DNA of 6,821 nt from an uncultured Bacteroidales bacterium (GCA_945912085.1 CAMEBJ010000069.1:1-6821); one strand, 5' to 3'. Shown: positions 1-6,416, counted from the first letter of the stretch. A program made the numbers and translations. Notes: a model not told the origin generated them from the letters alone.

Positions 1-1
1 G

Positions 2-733
2 CTCGCATATTTCCAATCCTATTCAAACACTTACGCTCCTTTGGAGCATCTGAGGGAACTTTACTGCGAGGCCCTATCCCATCCCGAGGTGGTCGGTCTT
101 GTCATCGGGACCCGTCCGGACTGCGTAAGTCCCGGGGTGCTGGATTTTCTGGAGGACCTTGCGGAAGGCAGGGCTATCCCATTGTGGAACAGGATCTTGA
201 CGGACGGAAGAATCTTGACTGCACCAATCGTCATAGTGGAGTATGGAATTGAATCCTGCAACGACAGGACGCTCGAGAGGGTCAACCGCGGCCACGATTT
301 CCTCACTGCAAGACAGGCTGTCGAGTGGACTGCGGCAAGGGGCATTCCTGTCGGGGCTCATTTTATGCTTGGTTTGCCCGGGGAGAGCCGCAGTATGATG
401 CTGGAGCAGTGCGCCCTGATCAATGAACTCCCACTGCTGTCCGCAAAATTCCACCAGTTGCAGATTGTCAAAGGAACGCGGATGGAAAGGGAATTTGAGG
501 AAAAACCGGAGGATTTTGTGACCTTTGGCCTTGATGAATACATAGATTTCTTTGTGGACATCCTCGAGCGTCTCCGCCCCGACCTCTACATTGAAAGATT
601 CGTCTCCGAAGTGCCTCCGAGGTTTGTCAGCCGCACCCCCTGGGGCCTGATCCGCAACGTGGAAATCCTCCGTCTGCTTGACGCTAGGCTGGAAGAAAGG
701 AATACTTTCCAGGGACGTTTGCTTCAAGGCTGA
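2..733 (+). CDS. YhcC/YtqA-type radical SAM protein (TIGR01212-like), 5' end missing
   Basis: The reading frame is open from base 2 and enters from outside the window. The residues before the first in-frame TTG (position 41), AYFQSYSNTYAPLEHL, are a hallmark of the YhcC/YtqA family, so that TTG is not the start. About 243 codons are present. The family is usually a little over 300 residues, so the N-terminal part carrying the CxxxCxxC iron-sulfur/SAM motif should lie upstream. Visible family features are GTRPDC, an EYGIES...NRGHDF segment, GAHFMLGLPGES, the segment from KFHQLQ to VKGT, and a C-terminal ERNTFQGR tail. Members are cytosolic radical SAM enzymes. I recall the Gram-positive homologue YtqA/MnmL being linked to wobble-uridine tRNA modification, but the reaction of this member is not known from the sequence. 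It precedes queD by 88 bp of AT-rich DNA. Family assignment is secure; substrate is not. Confidence 0.88.
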   Translation, partial: LAYFQSYSNTYAPLEHLRELYCEALSHPEVVGLVIGTRPDCVSPGVLDFLEDLAEGRAIPLWNRILTDGRILTAPIVIVEYGIESCNDRTLERVNRGHDFLTARQAVEWTAARGIPVGAHFMLGLPGESRSMMLEQCALINELPLLSAKFHQLQIVKGTRMEREFEEKPEDFVTFGLDEYIDFFVDILERLRPDLYIERFVSEVPPRFVSRTPWGLIRNVEILRLLDARLEERNTFQGRLLQG

Positions 734-753
734 AGGTCTTTGATGTGAATATT

Positions 754-782
754 TTAAATATTGAATATTGAATATTCAATAT
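754..782. repeat. 7-bp repeat array ending in an 18-bp palindrome upstream of queD
   Basis: Four consecutive heptamers occupy 754-781: one TTAAATA, two identical TTGAATA copies and one TTCAATA. The last copies create a perfect 18-bp palindrome at 765-782 (ATATTGAATATTCAATAT). It sits about 40 bp before the queD start, in the only spacer between the radical SAM gene and queD. A site for a dimeric DNA-binding protein is one explanation; simple AT-rich sequence drift is another. A weak promoter-like TATGTTGT overlaps its right edge at 780-787, but I could not pair it with a convincing -33 element. Confidence 0.6.
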
Positions 783-821
783 GTTGTATATTAAGAATGG
801 AAATATAATAGAGGAATATAT

Positions 822-1160
822 ATGTACTTTGTCGAAAAAACTTTCGAGGTGGCAGGCTGCCACCGTCTGAATCTCCCGTATCCGAGCAAATGCACCAACC
901 TGCACGGACACAACTGGATAATCACTGTCTATTGTAAGGCCGAGGCGCTCAATGAAGAGGGTATGGTCGTCGATTTTACCCACGTCAAGGAGAGGATTCA
1001 CGGCTATCTGGACCACGGGAATTTCAACGAACTGCTGCCTTTCAATCCGACTGCGGAGAACATCGCAAGGTGGGTTGCCGAGCAGGTGCCGCATTGCTAC
1101 AAGGTCCGCGTGCAGGAGTCGGAGGGGAATGTTGCGACCTATGTCGTTGATGCCATGTAG
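822..1160 (+). CDS. queD: 6-carboxy-5,6,7,8-tetrahydropterin synthase QueD
   Basis: This 112-residue protein belongs to the 6-pyruvoyl-tetrahydropterin synthase/QueD family. QueD converts 7,8-dihydroneopterin triphosphate to 6-carboxytetrahydropterin, the second step from GTP toward preQ0 and queuosine, in the cytosol. The zinc ligands are visible as His14 (in CHRL) and His28/His30 (in LHGHNW). Cys24 is in the position of the catalytic cysteine, Asp64-His65 match the catalytic Asp-His pair, and PTAEN (76-80) plus Glu99 in QESEG fit the substrate-binding elements. The length is normal for a bacterial QueD. The ATG at 822 is preceded by GAGGA at 811-815 with suitable spacing. queE starts five bases after the stop, which supports QueD rather than a biopterin-type synthase and implies cotranscription. 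Confidence 0.93.
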   Translation: MYFVEKTFEVAGCHRLNLPYPSKCTNLHGHNWIITVYCKAEALNEEGMVVDFTHVKERIHGYLDHGNFNELLPFNPTAENIARWVAEQVPHCYKVRVQESEGNVATYVVDAM

Positions 1161-1165
1161 GTAAT

Positions 1166-1750
1166 ATGTACAAGGTCAACGAAATTTTCTACACCCTTCA
1201 GGGGGAGGGACGCTTTACCGGAACGCCGGCTGTCTTCTTGAGGTTCAGCGGCTGCAACCTCGCCTGCGGCTTCTGTGACACTGAATTTACGGAATATTCA
1301 CTATTGTCGCTGAACCGGATAGTTGAACAGGTCTGCATCTTCCCTTCACGGCACATCGTCATCACGGGAGGTGAACCCCTGCTGCAACTCACTGACAGTC
1401 TTGCCATTGCCTTGCATGAGAAGGGATTTTTCATCCAGATTGAAACCAACGGGACCCTCAGGCTGAACGGCTCTCTCCCGGAACTCGTGGATTGGGTGAC
1501 ATGCTCTCCAAAGTCACAGAATATTGTCATTCAGAGAATTGACGAGCTGAAAGTGGTGCACACCGGTCAGGCCCTCTCTTTTTACGAAGAAATGCCCATT
1601 GAACATCCTGAGTGCCGCTATCTCCAGCCCTGCGACGAGGGCGATCCCGTGCGCAATGCAGAAAATTTCGCCCGGGCAGTGGACTACATCAAGGCCCATC
1701 CCGTCTGGAAACTTTCACTCCAGACCCACAAACTTACGGGCATAAAGTGA
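1166..1750 (+). CDS. queE: 7-carboxy-7-deazaguanine synthase QueE
   Basis: This 194-residue radical SAM enzyme rearranges 6-carboxytetrahydropterin, the QueD product, into 7-carboxy-7-deazaguanine. The start region has the family motif YTLQGEG (9-15). The 4Fe-4S ligands are Cys30, Cys34 and Cys37 in a standard CxxxCxxCD arrangement, without the long insertion found in some QueE proteins. TGGEPLLQ (67-74) is the SAM-binding GGE motif, followed by ETNG (93-96), CSPK (113-116), YLQP (152-155) and a QTHK tail near the C-terminus. All core motifs are intact. It follows queD by five bases with no clear Shine-Dalgarno of its own, so it is probably translated from the queD transcript. QueC, QueF and FolE, needed for the rest of the route, are not in this window. 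Confidence 0.94.
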   Translation: MYKVNEIFYTLQGEGRFTGTPAVFLRFSGCNLACGFCDTEFTEYSLLSLNRIVEQVCIFPSRHIVITGGEPLLQLTDSLAIALHEKGFFIQIETNGTLRLNGSLPELVDWVTCSPKSQNIVIQRIDELKVVHTGQALSFYEEMPIEHPECRYLQPCDEGDPVRNAENFARAVDYIKAHPVWKLSLQTHKLTGIK

Positions 1751-1774
1751 GTTCCAGCCGGTCAGCCTGAAGGA

Positions 1775-1798
1775 TTGTCAGAAAAAATGTTACCTTTG
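1775..1798 (+). promoter_or_regulatory. Bacteroidota-type promoter for lgt
   Basis: TACCTTTG at 1791-1798, followed by CA, is an exact match to the Bacteroidota -7 consensus TAnnTTTG. An upstream TTG lies at 1775-1777, but the 13-base gap is shorter than the roughly 17-23 bases usually seen, so the -33 assignment is weak. It lies between the queE stop and lgt, so lgt probably has its own transcript starting near 1804-1806. Confidence 0.6.
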
Positions 1799-1811
1799 CA
1801 GGTCGTTGCCG

Positions 1812-1825
1812 GCCGATGCATCGGC
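1812..1825. repeat. 14-bp perfect palindrome in the lgt leader
   Basis: GCCGATGCATCGGC is its own reverse complement. It sits downstream of the predicted lgt transcription start and directly abuts the GGAAG at 1826-1830 that could serve as ribosome binding site. In RNA it could form a 5-bp stem with a 4-base loop. The in-frame ATG at 1816 lies inside it. Confidence 0.6.
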
Positions 1826-1839
1826 GGAAGAAAAATCAA

Positions 1840-2736
1840 ATGACTTTTATGATGACAGATCTTATAGTGCACTGGAACATGAACCCCGAGATTTTCCACA
1901 TCGGGGCTTTCTCACTCAGGTGGTATTCAATCCTTTTCGTGGCAGGCTTCGTCCTGGGATGGTTCATCTTCAAATGGTTCTTCAAAAGGGAGGGCGTTCC
2001 TGTCACCCTTCTTGACCCGCTGCTCTACACCCTGCTCATCGGCACAATCGTGGGAGCGCGCCTGGGGCATTGCCTTTTCTACCAGCCTGACTACTATTTC
2101 GGCAGTTGGAAAGGTTTCTGGGAAATATTCATGCCGTGGAAAGGCGGTCTTGCAAGTCACGGGGGAACCATAGCCCTTTTCATCGCAATGTGGTGGTTCG
2201 CAAGGCATTACGGCAGGAAATACAATTTTGACTTCCTCTGGATTCTGGACAGGCTCTGCATCCCGGTGTGCTTTGCAGCGATGTTTATTCGTCTTGGAAA
2301 CCTCTGTAATTCAGAGATTTACGGAGATGTGACAAATCTTCCGTGGGGCTTTGTCTTTGAACTGCGCGGGGAGACTCTTCCGAAACACCCTACCCAGCTG
2401 TACGAGGCGTTCAGCTACCTCATCCTCGGACTCGTCCTTCTGGGACTTTACAAGTACCGCCTGCCGAAACTCAAGAGGGGCACCATCATCGGCATCTTCT
2501 TTACCGTCCTTTTCGGAATGCGTTTCCTGATTGAATTCATCAAGGAACCTCAGGTGGGCTTCGAGGAGTCAATGGCGCTGAATATGGGCCAGCTTCTCAG
2601 CATTCCTTTCATCCTTCTGGGCATAGGCCTGATTGTTTACAGTCTTGTAAAAGGTCAGAGCGCAATGATAGAACAGCCTCAGAGCCAACAGAAACCCCAC
2701 AGGGAACCGACGCATTACGCAAGGAGCCTGAAATAG
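1840..2736 (+). CDS. lgt: phosphatidylglycerol:prolipoprotein diacylglyceryl transferase Lgt
   Basis: Lgt transfers a diacylglyceryl group from phosphatidylglycerol to the lipobox cysteine of prelipoproteins at the inner membrane. Numbering from the ATG at 1840 (298 residues), motifs in order are IHW-like VHW (10-12), PEIF, SLRWY (25-29), GARLG (72-76), SHGG with His107 (106-109), the signature RLGNLCNSEIYG (151-162), HPTQLYE (183-189), GMRFLIEF with Arg228, and NMGQLLSIP (248-256). About seven hydrophobic segments are present, and the tail after about residue 270 is hydrophilic. The start is uncertain: 1816 is in frame but lies in a palindrome, while 1840 has GGAAG nine bases upstream; 1849 and 1852 are also possible. 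Its likely substrates include the adaptor lipoprotein encoded at 5370, but the two genes are not in one operon. Confidence 0.95.
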   Translation: MTFMMTDLIVHWNMNPEIFHIGAFSLRWYSILFVAGFVLGWFIFKWFFKREGVPVTLLDPLLYTLLIGTIVGARLGHCLFYQPDYYFGSWKGFWEIFMPWKGGLASHGGTIALFIAMWWFARHYGRKYNFDFLWILDRLCIPVCFAAMFIRLGNLCNSEIYGDVTNLPWGFVFELRGETLPKHPTQLYEAFSYLILGLVLLGLYKYRLPKLKRGTIIGIFFTVLFGMRFLIEFIKEPQVGFEESMALNMGQLLSIPFILLGIGLIVYSLVKGQSAMIEQPQSQQKPHREPTHYARSLK

Positions 2737-2743
2737 GTCACTG

Positions 2744-3670
2744 TCACAAGTTCGTTCCGCCCCTGTTGATCAGAAGATTTTTAAGGATTGATTTCCGGTA
2801 TTGCAGAGGAGACATTCCGCTATGCCTCTTGAAGAATTTCCCAAAAGTGGACTGGTCCGGGAAATTCATTGCATCGGAAACCTGCTGGATACTCATTTTT
2901 GCGTCCCTGAGCATCTGGGCGGCGATTTCATATCTGGCTCCCGAGAGAAAGTTGCTGATGGGTTTCCCGACATTCTCCTTGACAATCATCGCGAGGTACT
3001 GCTTGGAAATGAAAAGGGCATCGGCATAGAACGCGACTCCGCCCTCCCTGGTGATGTGTTCCTTGACGAGCAGCAGGAATTTCCTGAACAGGAGATTCGA
3101 GCGTGACAGATTGTCAGTATGGTCCAGGCTGCTGTCGTCTCCGTATTTTTCGTACAGGGCACTGGCAAAATCAATCAGCAGGATGTAGTAAAGGGCATAG
3201 TTCAGTTCCTTTGCGAAATGGTGATTTTTGTTGCCGAGCGATCCTATCAGGTTGTTCATATCCTCCGAAAGAATCTTCAACTCCTTGAATGACAAAGGAA
3301 TATAATTTCCTTTCCCCTGCCCCCTCATCTTCTCGATCAGTGATGGCGGAAACGGAGGCTTGTTGAGGAAGATATCGCTTGTCAGTTTGTCGTTTGCCAT
3401 AATGGCAAAGCCGTGGAAATCAGAACTGTATCTGATTCGGGAAAGTTGACTGAGTTTCGGAATATTCACCAAATGCCCTTGTTCCAGCATATATTCCTTG
3501 TCCCCGAAGGTGCAGTATATTCGTCCGCGGAGTATGGTCATAAACATATTGAACCCGCTCAACGTGTTGTCAGACAAATCTCCGGTGTATTCCCCTTTCA
3601 GTTCGCAGCCGTAGATGTAGTCTTCGATGAAGTTGTATTTCAAGATCTGTCCGGATGCAATAAGTCTCAT
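2744..3670 (-). CDS. AraC-family transcriptional regulator
   Basis: This 308-residue protein has an N-terminal sensing region (about 1-170) that resembles the cupin-like ligand/dimer domain of AraC proteins, including a LRGRIYCTFGDKEYMLEQGHLVNIP-type strand pattern around 47-71. The C-terminal DNA-binding domain (about 195-295) has two helix-turn-helix units: one around 213-235 (FYADALFISKQYLAMIVKE) and one around 261-283, followed by the family tail GMSPLQYRK (285-293). It is transcribed away from the efflux operon starting at 3827, with a 156-bp shared upstream region. A role in controlling that operon, and perhaps itself, is inferred from position; the inducer is unknown. The gene converges on lgt with a 7-bp gap. 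The ATG at 3670-3668 has an A-rich leader and no obvious Shine-Dalgarno, common in this phylum. Confidence 0.9.
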   Translation of the reverse strand: MRLIASGQILKYNFIEDYIYGCELKGEYTGDLSDNTLSGFNMFMTILRGRIYCTFGDKEYMLEQGHLVNIPKLSQLSRIRYSSDFHGFAIMANDKLTSDIFLNKPPFPPSLIEKMRGQGKGNYIPLSFKELKILSEDMNNLIGSLGNKNHHFAKELNYALYYILLIDFASALYEKYGDDSSLDHTDNLSRSNLLFRKFLLLVKEHITREGGVAFYADALFISKQYLAMIVKENVGKPISNFLSGARYEIAAQMLRDAKMSIQQVSDAMNFPDQSTFGKFFKRHSGMSPLQYRKSILKNLLINRGGTNL

Positions 3671-3700
3671 TTTTTCTGTTGTTTCGGAATGTTAGGACTG

Positions 3701-3731
3701 CAAATATAACTTATTTATTAAAAATGACCAA
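3701..3731 (-). promoter_or_regulatory. Bacteroidota-type promoter for the AraC-type gene
   Basis: Read on the minus strand, TATATTTG (complement of 3701-3708) matches the -7 consensus TAnnTTTG and is followed by CA. A TTG (complement of 3729-3731) lies 20 bases upstream, a normal distance for the -33 element. Transcription would start near 3695, giving a leader of roughly 25 bases before the ATG at 3670. Confidence 0.7.
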
Positions 3732-3826
3732 TAGATTAGAAATATTGACTAAAATGATATATTCCTGTGGCACGATTATAGTGAAATAGTCCGCCGCGCA
3801 TTTAAGAATAGATTTAATAGGAAAGA
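3709..3826. promoter_or_regulatory. divergent control region between regulator and efflux operon
   Basis: This AT-rich stretch must hold the promoter for the plus-strand efflux operon. No good TAnnTTTG with a spaced TTG is visible on the plus strand; the nearest match, TAGATTTA at 3809-3816, is too close to the ATG at 3827 to be an ordinary promoter. AATAGATT occurs twice in the same orientation, at 3730-3737 (overlapping the -33 element of the minus-strand promoter) and 3807-3814. A weak promoter that needs an activator would fit AraC-type control, but this is inference. Confidence 0.45.
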
Positions 3827-5353
3827 ATGAAAAAGTTTGGATTACTTTTGGGGACAGCCTCTCTGATGCTGGTATCCTTCTCTGCCAAAGCGCAGTACAG
3901 GGACACGGCGGCACAGGAGCCTCAGGCTGTTGAAAAGGCCGACACTGTCGGAGCCCCCGTTGTCATCACTCTGGAACAGGCGCTTCAGATTGCGCTGAGT
4001 GAGAATTTGTCTGTCAAGGTGGCAGACATGGAAATCAGGCGTACCGAGTATGCAAAGAAGAGCACATACTCGTCCCTGTTTCCTCAGGTTGACCTGTCAG
4101 GGTCCTATCAGAGGACAATCAAGAGGCAGGTTATGTATATGGATGTGGATATGAGTGCCCTGACAGGCGGTGCCGGTGCAGGCAGCGGAACAGGCTCAGG
4201 CAGCGGAACAGGCACTGGTAGCGGTACGGGCTCATCCAGTGGTACTGGCAGCGGCTCAGGCAGCGGAGAAGGTTCAGCCTCTGCAGGGAAATCCCTCGCG
4301 GACGGAATGGAAGTGGGTCGTCTCAACACCTTGAGTTTCGGCGTTTCCGCAGCCCTTCCTCTGGTGAATGCCCAGTTGTGGGAAAGCATAAAGATTTCCG
4401 GAAAATCGGTTGACCTTGCCGTTGAGAAGGCGCGTGCTTCCCGTCTGGATATGATTACCCAGGTGAAGAATGCCTTCTACACCACTCTCCTTGCAAAAGA
4501 GGCTTTCAATGTTTACAAGGAGGTGTATGAGAACGCGCTGAGGAACTATGAAGAGACTGAAAAGAAGTACAATGCGCAGAAAGCCTCTGACCTTGACCTG
4601 AACCGGGCCAAGACTACGGTGGCCAATGCAGTTCCTAACGTGTACAATGCGGAAAGTTCCGTAATTCTCGCCTTGTGGCAGCTCAAGGCCCTGATGGGAG
4701 TGGACCTTGACACGGAAATCGATGTTGCAGGCAGTCTCGAAGACTACTCCGAGCATATGTTCTACGACATCCATCAGCACGATTCTGTGTCCCTGGATGC
4801 CAACACTACAATGCGTCAGCTTGCCATCCAGGCCGAGCAGCTCGCAAGGAATATCAGGCTTCAGAAATATGCCTACATCCCTACCCTTGCCGCACAGTTC
4901 AACTTCAGCGTTAACTCAATGGCCAACGATGTCAAGGTCAGCGAGTTCAGATGGACTCCATATTCTTACGTCGGTATTGGACTTTCCATTCCGATCATCA
5001 CCGGAGGAAAGAGAATCAACGATGTCCGCCAGGCGAAGAACCAGTACAGCCAGCTTCAGCTCCAGACTCAGGACACCGAGCGCAACCTCAGGATTGCCAT
5101 CCGTCAAAGTCTGAACACTATGGAGACGAACATGAAAAGTTACTATGCTGCCCAGGAGGCTGTGGGGACAGCACAGAAGGGATATGACATTGCGGAAAGG
5201 TCCTACCAGGTCGGCCGCAGCACCCTCATAGAACTGAATGACGCCCAGCTTGCCCTGACACAGGCAAAACTCAGCGAGTCTCAGGCGATATACAATTTCG
5301 TGGTAGCCAAGGCTCAGCTTGAGCAGACTCTCGGAAAGGATTTTGTTGAATAA
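3827..5353 (+). CDS. TolC-like outer-membrane efflux protein (OEP family)
   Basis: This 508-residue protein is the outer-membrane channel of a tripartite efflux pump. Residues 1-22 form a signal peptide (MKK, hydrophobic core, AKA before Gln23), fitting signal peptidase I cleavage. The mature part shows the two OEP repeats: helices with ITLEQALQIALSEN (47-60), strand SLFPQVDLSGSYQR (83-96), strand NTLSFGVSAALPLVN (167-181), long helices (185-290), then the second repeat with YIPTLAAQFNFS (350-361), YVGIGLSIPIITGGKR (381-396) and long helices to YQVGRSTLIELNDAQ (460-474). A Gly-Ser/Thr tract (114-154) lies between the first two strands, a position corresponding to an extracellular loop of TolC. 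The ATG at 3827 follows AGGAAAG. The adaptor gene begins 16 bases after the stop, in the same operon. Confidence 0.94.
   Translation: MKKFGLLLGTASLMLVSFSAKAQYRDTAAQEPQAVEKADTVGAPVVITLEQALQIALSENLSVKVADMEIRRTEYAKKSTYSSLFPQVDLSGSYQRTIKRQVMYMDVDMSALTGGAGAGSGTGSGSGTGTGSGTGSSSGTGSGSGSGEGSASAGKSLADGMEVGRLNTLSFGVSAALPLVNAQLWESIKISGKSVDLAVEKARASRLDMITQVKNAFYTTLLAKEAFNVYKEVYENALRNYEETEKKYNAQKASDLDLNRAKTTVANAVPNVYNAESSVILALWQLKALMGVDLDTEIDVAGSLEDYSEHMFYDIHQHDSVSLDANTTMRQLAIQAEQLARNIRLQKYAYIPTLAAQFNFSVNSMANDVKVSEFRWTPYSYVGIGLSIPIITGGKRINDVRQAKNQYSQLQLQTQDTERNLRIAIRQSLNTMETNMKSYYAAQEAVGTAQKGYDIAERSYQVGRSTLIELNDAQLALTQAKLSESQAIYNFVVAKAQLEQTLGKDFVE
4166..4288 (+). repeat. Gly-Ser/Thr low-complexity tract inside the TolC-like gene
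   Basis: Codons 114-154 encode almost only Gly alternating with Ser, Thr or Ala, with a single Glu. At the DNA level a 17-bp unit CAGGCAGCGGAACAGGC occurs at 4179-4195 and again at 4197-4213, an 18-bp period, and shorter relatives such as CTCAGGCAGCGGA recur at 4255-4267. The reading frame stays open through the tract. Tandem duplication is the simplest origin. Confidence 0.85.
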
Positions 5354-5369
5354 TAAAAAAGAGAAATAT

Positions 5370-6407
5370 ATGAAAAAAGTATTGAAAACCCTGTTGTTTG
5401 CCTCACTCCTTCCATTGATGGCCGGATGCGGCAACGGAAAATCGTCCAAGACGCAGGCTCAGGCCCAGACGCAGCCTGCCGAGGTCGCTCCGCTTGTAGC
5501 TGTAACAACTGTTTCCGCACGTGCGGTAGATCAGCTCGCCACCTACACTTCCACTGTTGAAGCCAACATCAAGAACAACATTGCTCCGCAGACTGTAGGA
5601 AGAATCCAGAAAATCAACGTTGAGGTCGGTGATTTTGTGAAGGCAGGACAGATTGTCGCTGAAATCGACAAGGTGAACCTTCAGCAGGCAGAACTTCAGA
5701 TGAAGAACAAGGAGATTGAATATCAGCGTCTCAAAGGCCTTTATGAGGCAGGCGGACTCTCAAAGTCAGACCTTGATGCGATTGAGCTCGCCTACAATGT
5801 CAGCAAATCCTCCTATGAGAACCTCCTCGAGAACACCGTTCTCCGCTCACCGATTGACGGAGTGATCACAGCCCGCAATTACGACAAGGGTGATATGTTC
5901 ACAATGGGTCAGCCTATTTACATCGTTGAGCAGATTATGCCTGTGAAACTGTATGTCGGGATTTCCGAATCAGAGTACACCAGGGTAAGGAAAGGTGACA
6001 CTGTGGAAATCACCGTCGAGGCTTTCCCCGGAAAGGTGTTCTACGGAAAGATCAACAGGATCAATCCGACAATTGATGCCGCCACACACACTTTCAAGGC
6101 TGAGATTCTGGTTGCCAACAACTACAAGTCCCTCCGTCCGGGAATGTATGCCCGCGTGACTGTCAAGTTCGGAACTGAGAACAATGTGGTCATCCCTGAC
6201 ATTGCCGTTGTGAAACAGTCAGGTTCAGGCGATAGATTCGTTTACGTACTGAATGGTGACAACACGGTTTCGTACAGGAAAATCACCCTTGGACGCCGTC
6301 TGGGAGCCGAATATGAGGTTCTGGAAGGAATCAGCGACGGAGAAGTAATCGTTACCGAAGGCCAGGTGAGGCTGAAGGACGGAGTAAAAGTTACCGTAGA
6401 AAAATAA
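5370..6407 (+). CDS. RND efflux periplasmic adaptor lipoprotein (HlyD/AcrA family)
   Basis: This 345-residue membrane-fusion protein bridges the inner-membrane pump and the outer-membrane channel in the periplasm. The N-terminus is a lipoprotein signal peptide ending in LMAGC with Cys20 as the lipidated residue, followed by a Gln/Ala-rich linker. Domains follow the family order: first half of the lipoyl/barrel-sandwich motif (about 65-102, GRIQKINVEVGDFVKAGQIV), a short alpha-hairpin (about 103-155), second half (156-188, LRSPIDGVITARNYDKGD), beta-barrel (about 189-268, with the conserved RPGMYARV at 256-263) and a membrane-proximal domain to the end. An in-frame ATG exists at 5319, but it overlaps the preceding gene and would add 17 charged residues before the signal peptide, so 5370 is preferred. 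It lies 16 bases after the outer-membrane gene and 9 bases before the transporter gene. Confidence 0.94.
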   Translation: MKKVLKTLLFASLLPLMAGCGNGKSSKTQAQAQTQPAEVAPLVAVTTVSARAVDQLATYTSTVEANIKNNIAPQTVGRIQKINVEVGDFVKAGQIVAEIDKVNLQQAELQMKNKEIEYQRLKGLYEAGGLSKSDLDAIELAYNVSKSSYENLLENTVLRSPIDGVITARNYDKGDMFTMGQPIYIVEQIMPVKLYVGISESEYTRVRKGDTVEITVEAFPGKVFYGKINRINPTIDAATHTFKAEILVANNYKSLRPGMYARVTVKFGTENNVVIPDIAVVKQSGSGDRFVYVLNGDNTVSYRKITLGRRLGAEYEVLEGISDGEVIVTEGQVRLKDGVKVTVEK

Positions 6408-6416
6408 TATAACAGT

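Noticed and set aside
41..43. TTG as start codon of the first gene
   Set aside because: The frame is open upstream to base 2 and the preceding residues match the conserved YhcC/YtqA family segment, so the gene begins outside the window.
74..727. Long minus-strand open frame opposite the radical SAM gene
   Set aside because: It has no recognisable motifs and lies wholly opposite a well-supported family protein; similar antisense frames at 4274-4780 and 4916-5449 are rejected for the same reason.
722..741. Possible intrinsic terminator after the radical SAM gene (CTTCA/TGAAG stem, then GGTCTTT)
   Set aside because: The stem is only 5 bp, partly inside the coding region, and the T-run is short and interrupted.
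734..821. preQ1 riboswitch in the queD leader
   Set aside because: The leader is almost entirely A/T with no C-rich loop or GC stem of the kind a preQ1 aptamer needs.
1816..1839. ATG at 1816 as the lgt start
   Set aside because: It lies inside a palindrome close to the predicted transcription start and adds a short charged stretch not seen in the family; the ATG at 1840 has a better-placed GGAAG.
4166..4288. Gly-Ser tract as an assembly artefact or engineered linker
   Set aside because: Codons vary (GGC, GGT, GGA with AGC, TCA, ACA, ACT, ACG), the frame is intact and family strands continue on both sides, so a natural expansion is more likely.
4108..4389. Proline-rich minus-strand frame across the Gly-Ser tract
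   Set aside because: The Pro-rich composition is simply the reverse complement of the repetitive Gly/Ser codons.
5319..5369. ATG at 5319 as the adaptor start
   Set aside because: It overlaps the end of the outer-membrane gene and would place 17 charged residues ahead of a clean lipoprotein signal peptide that starts at 5370.
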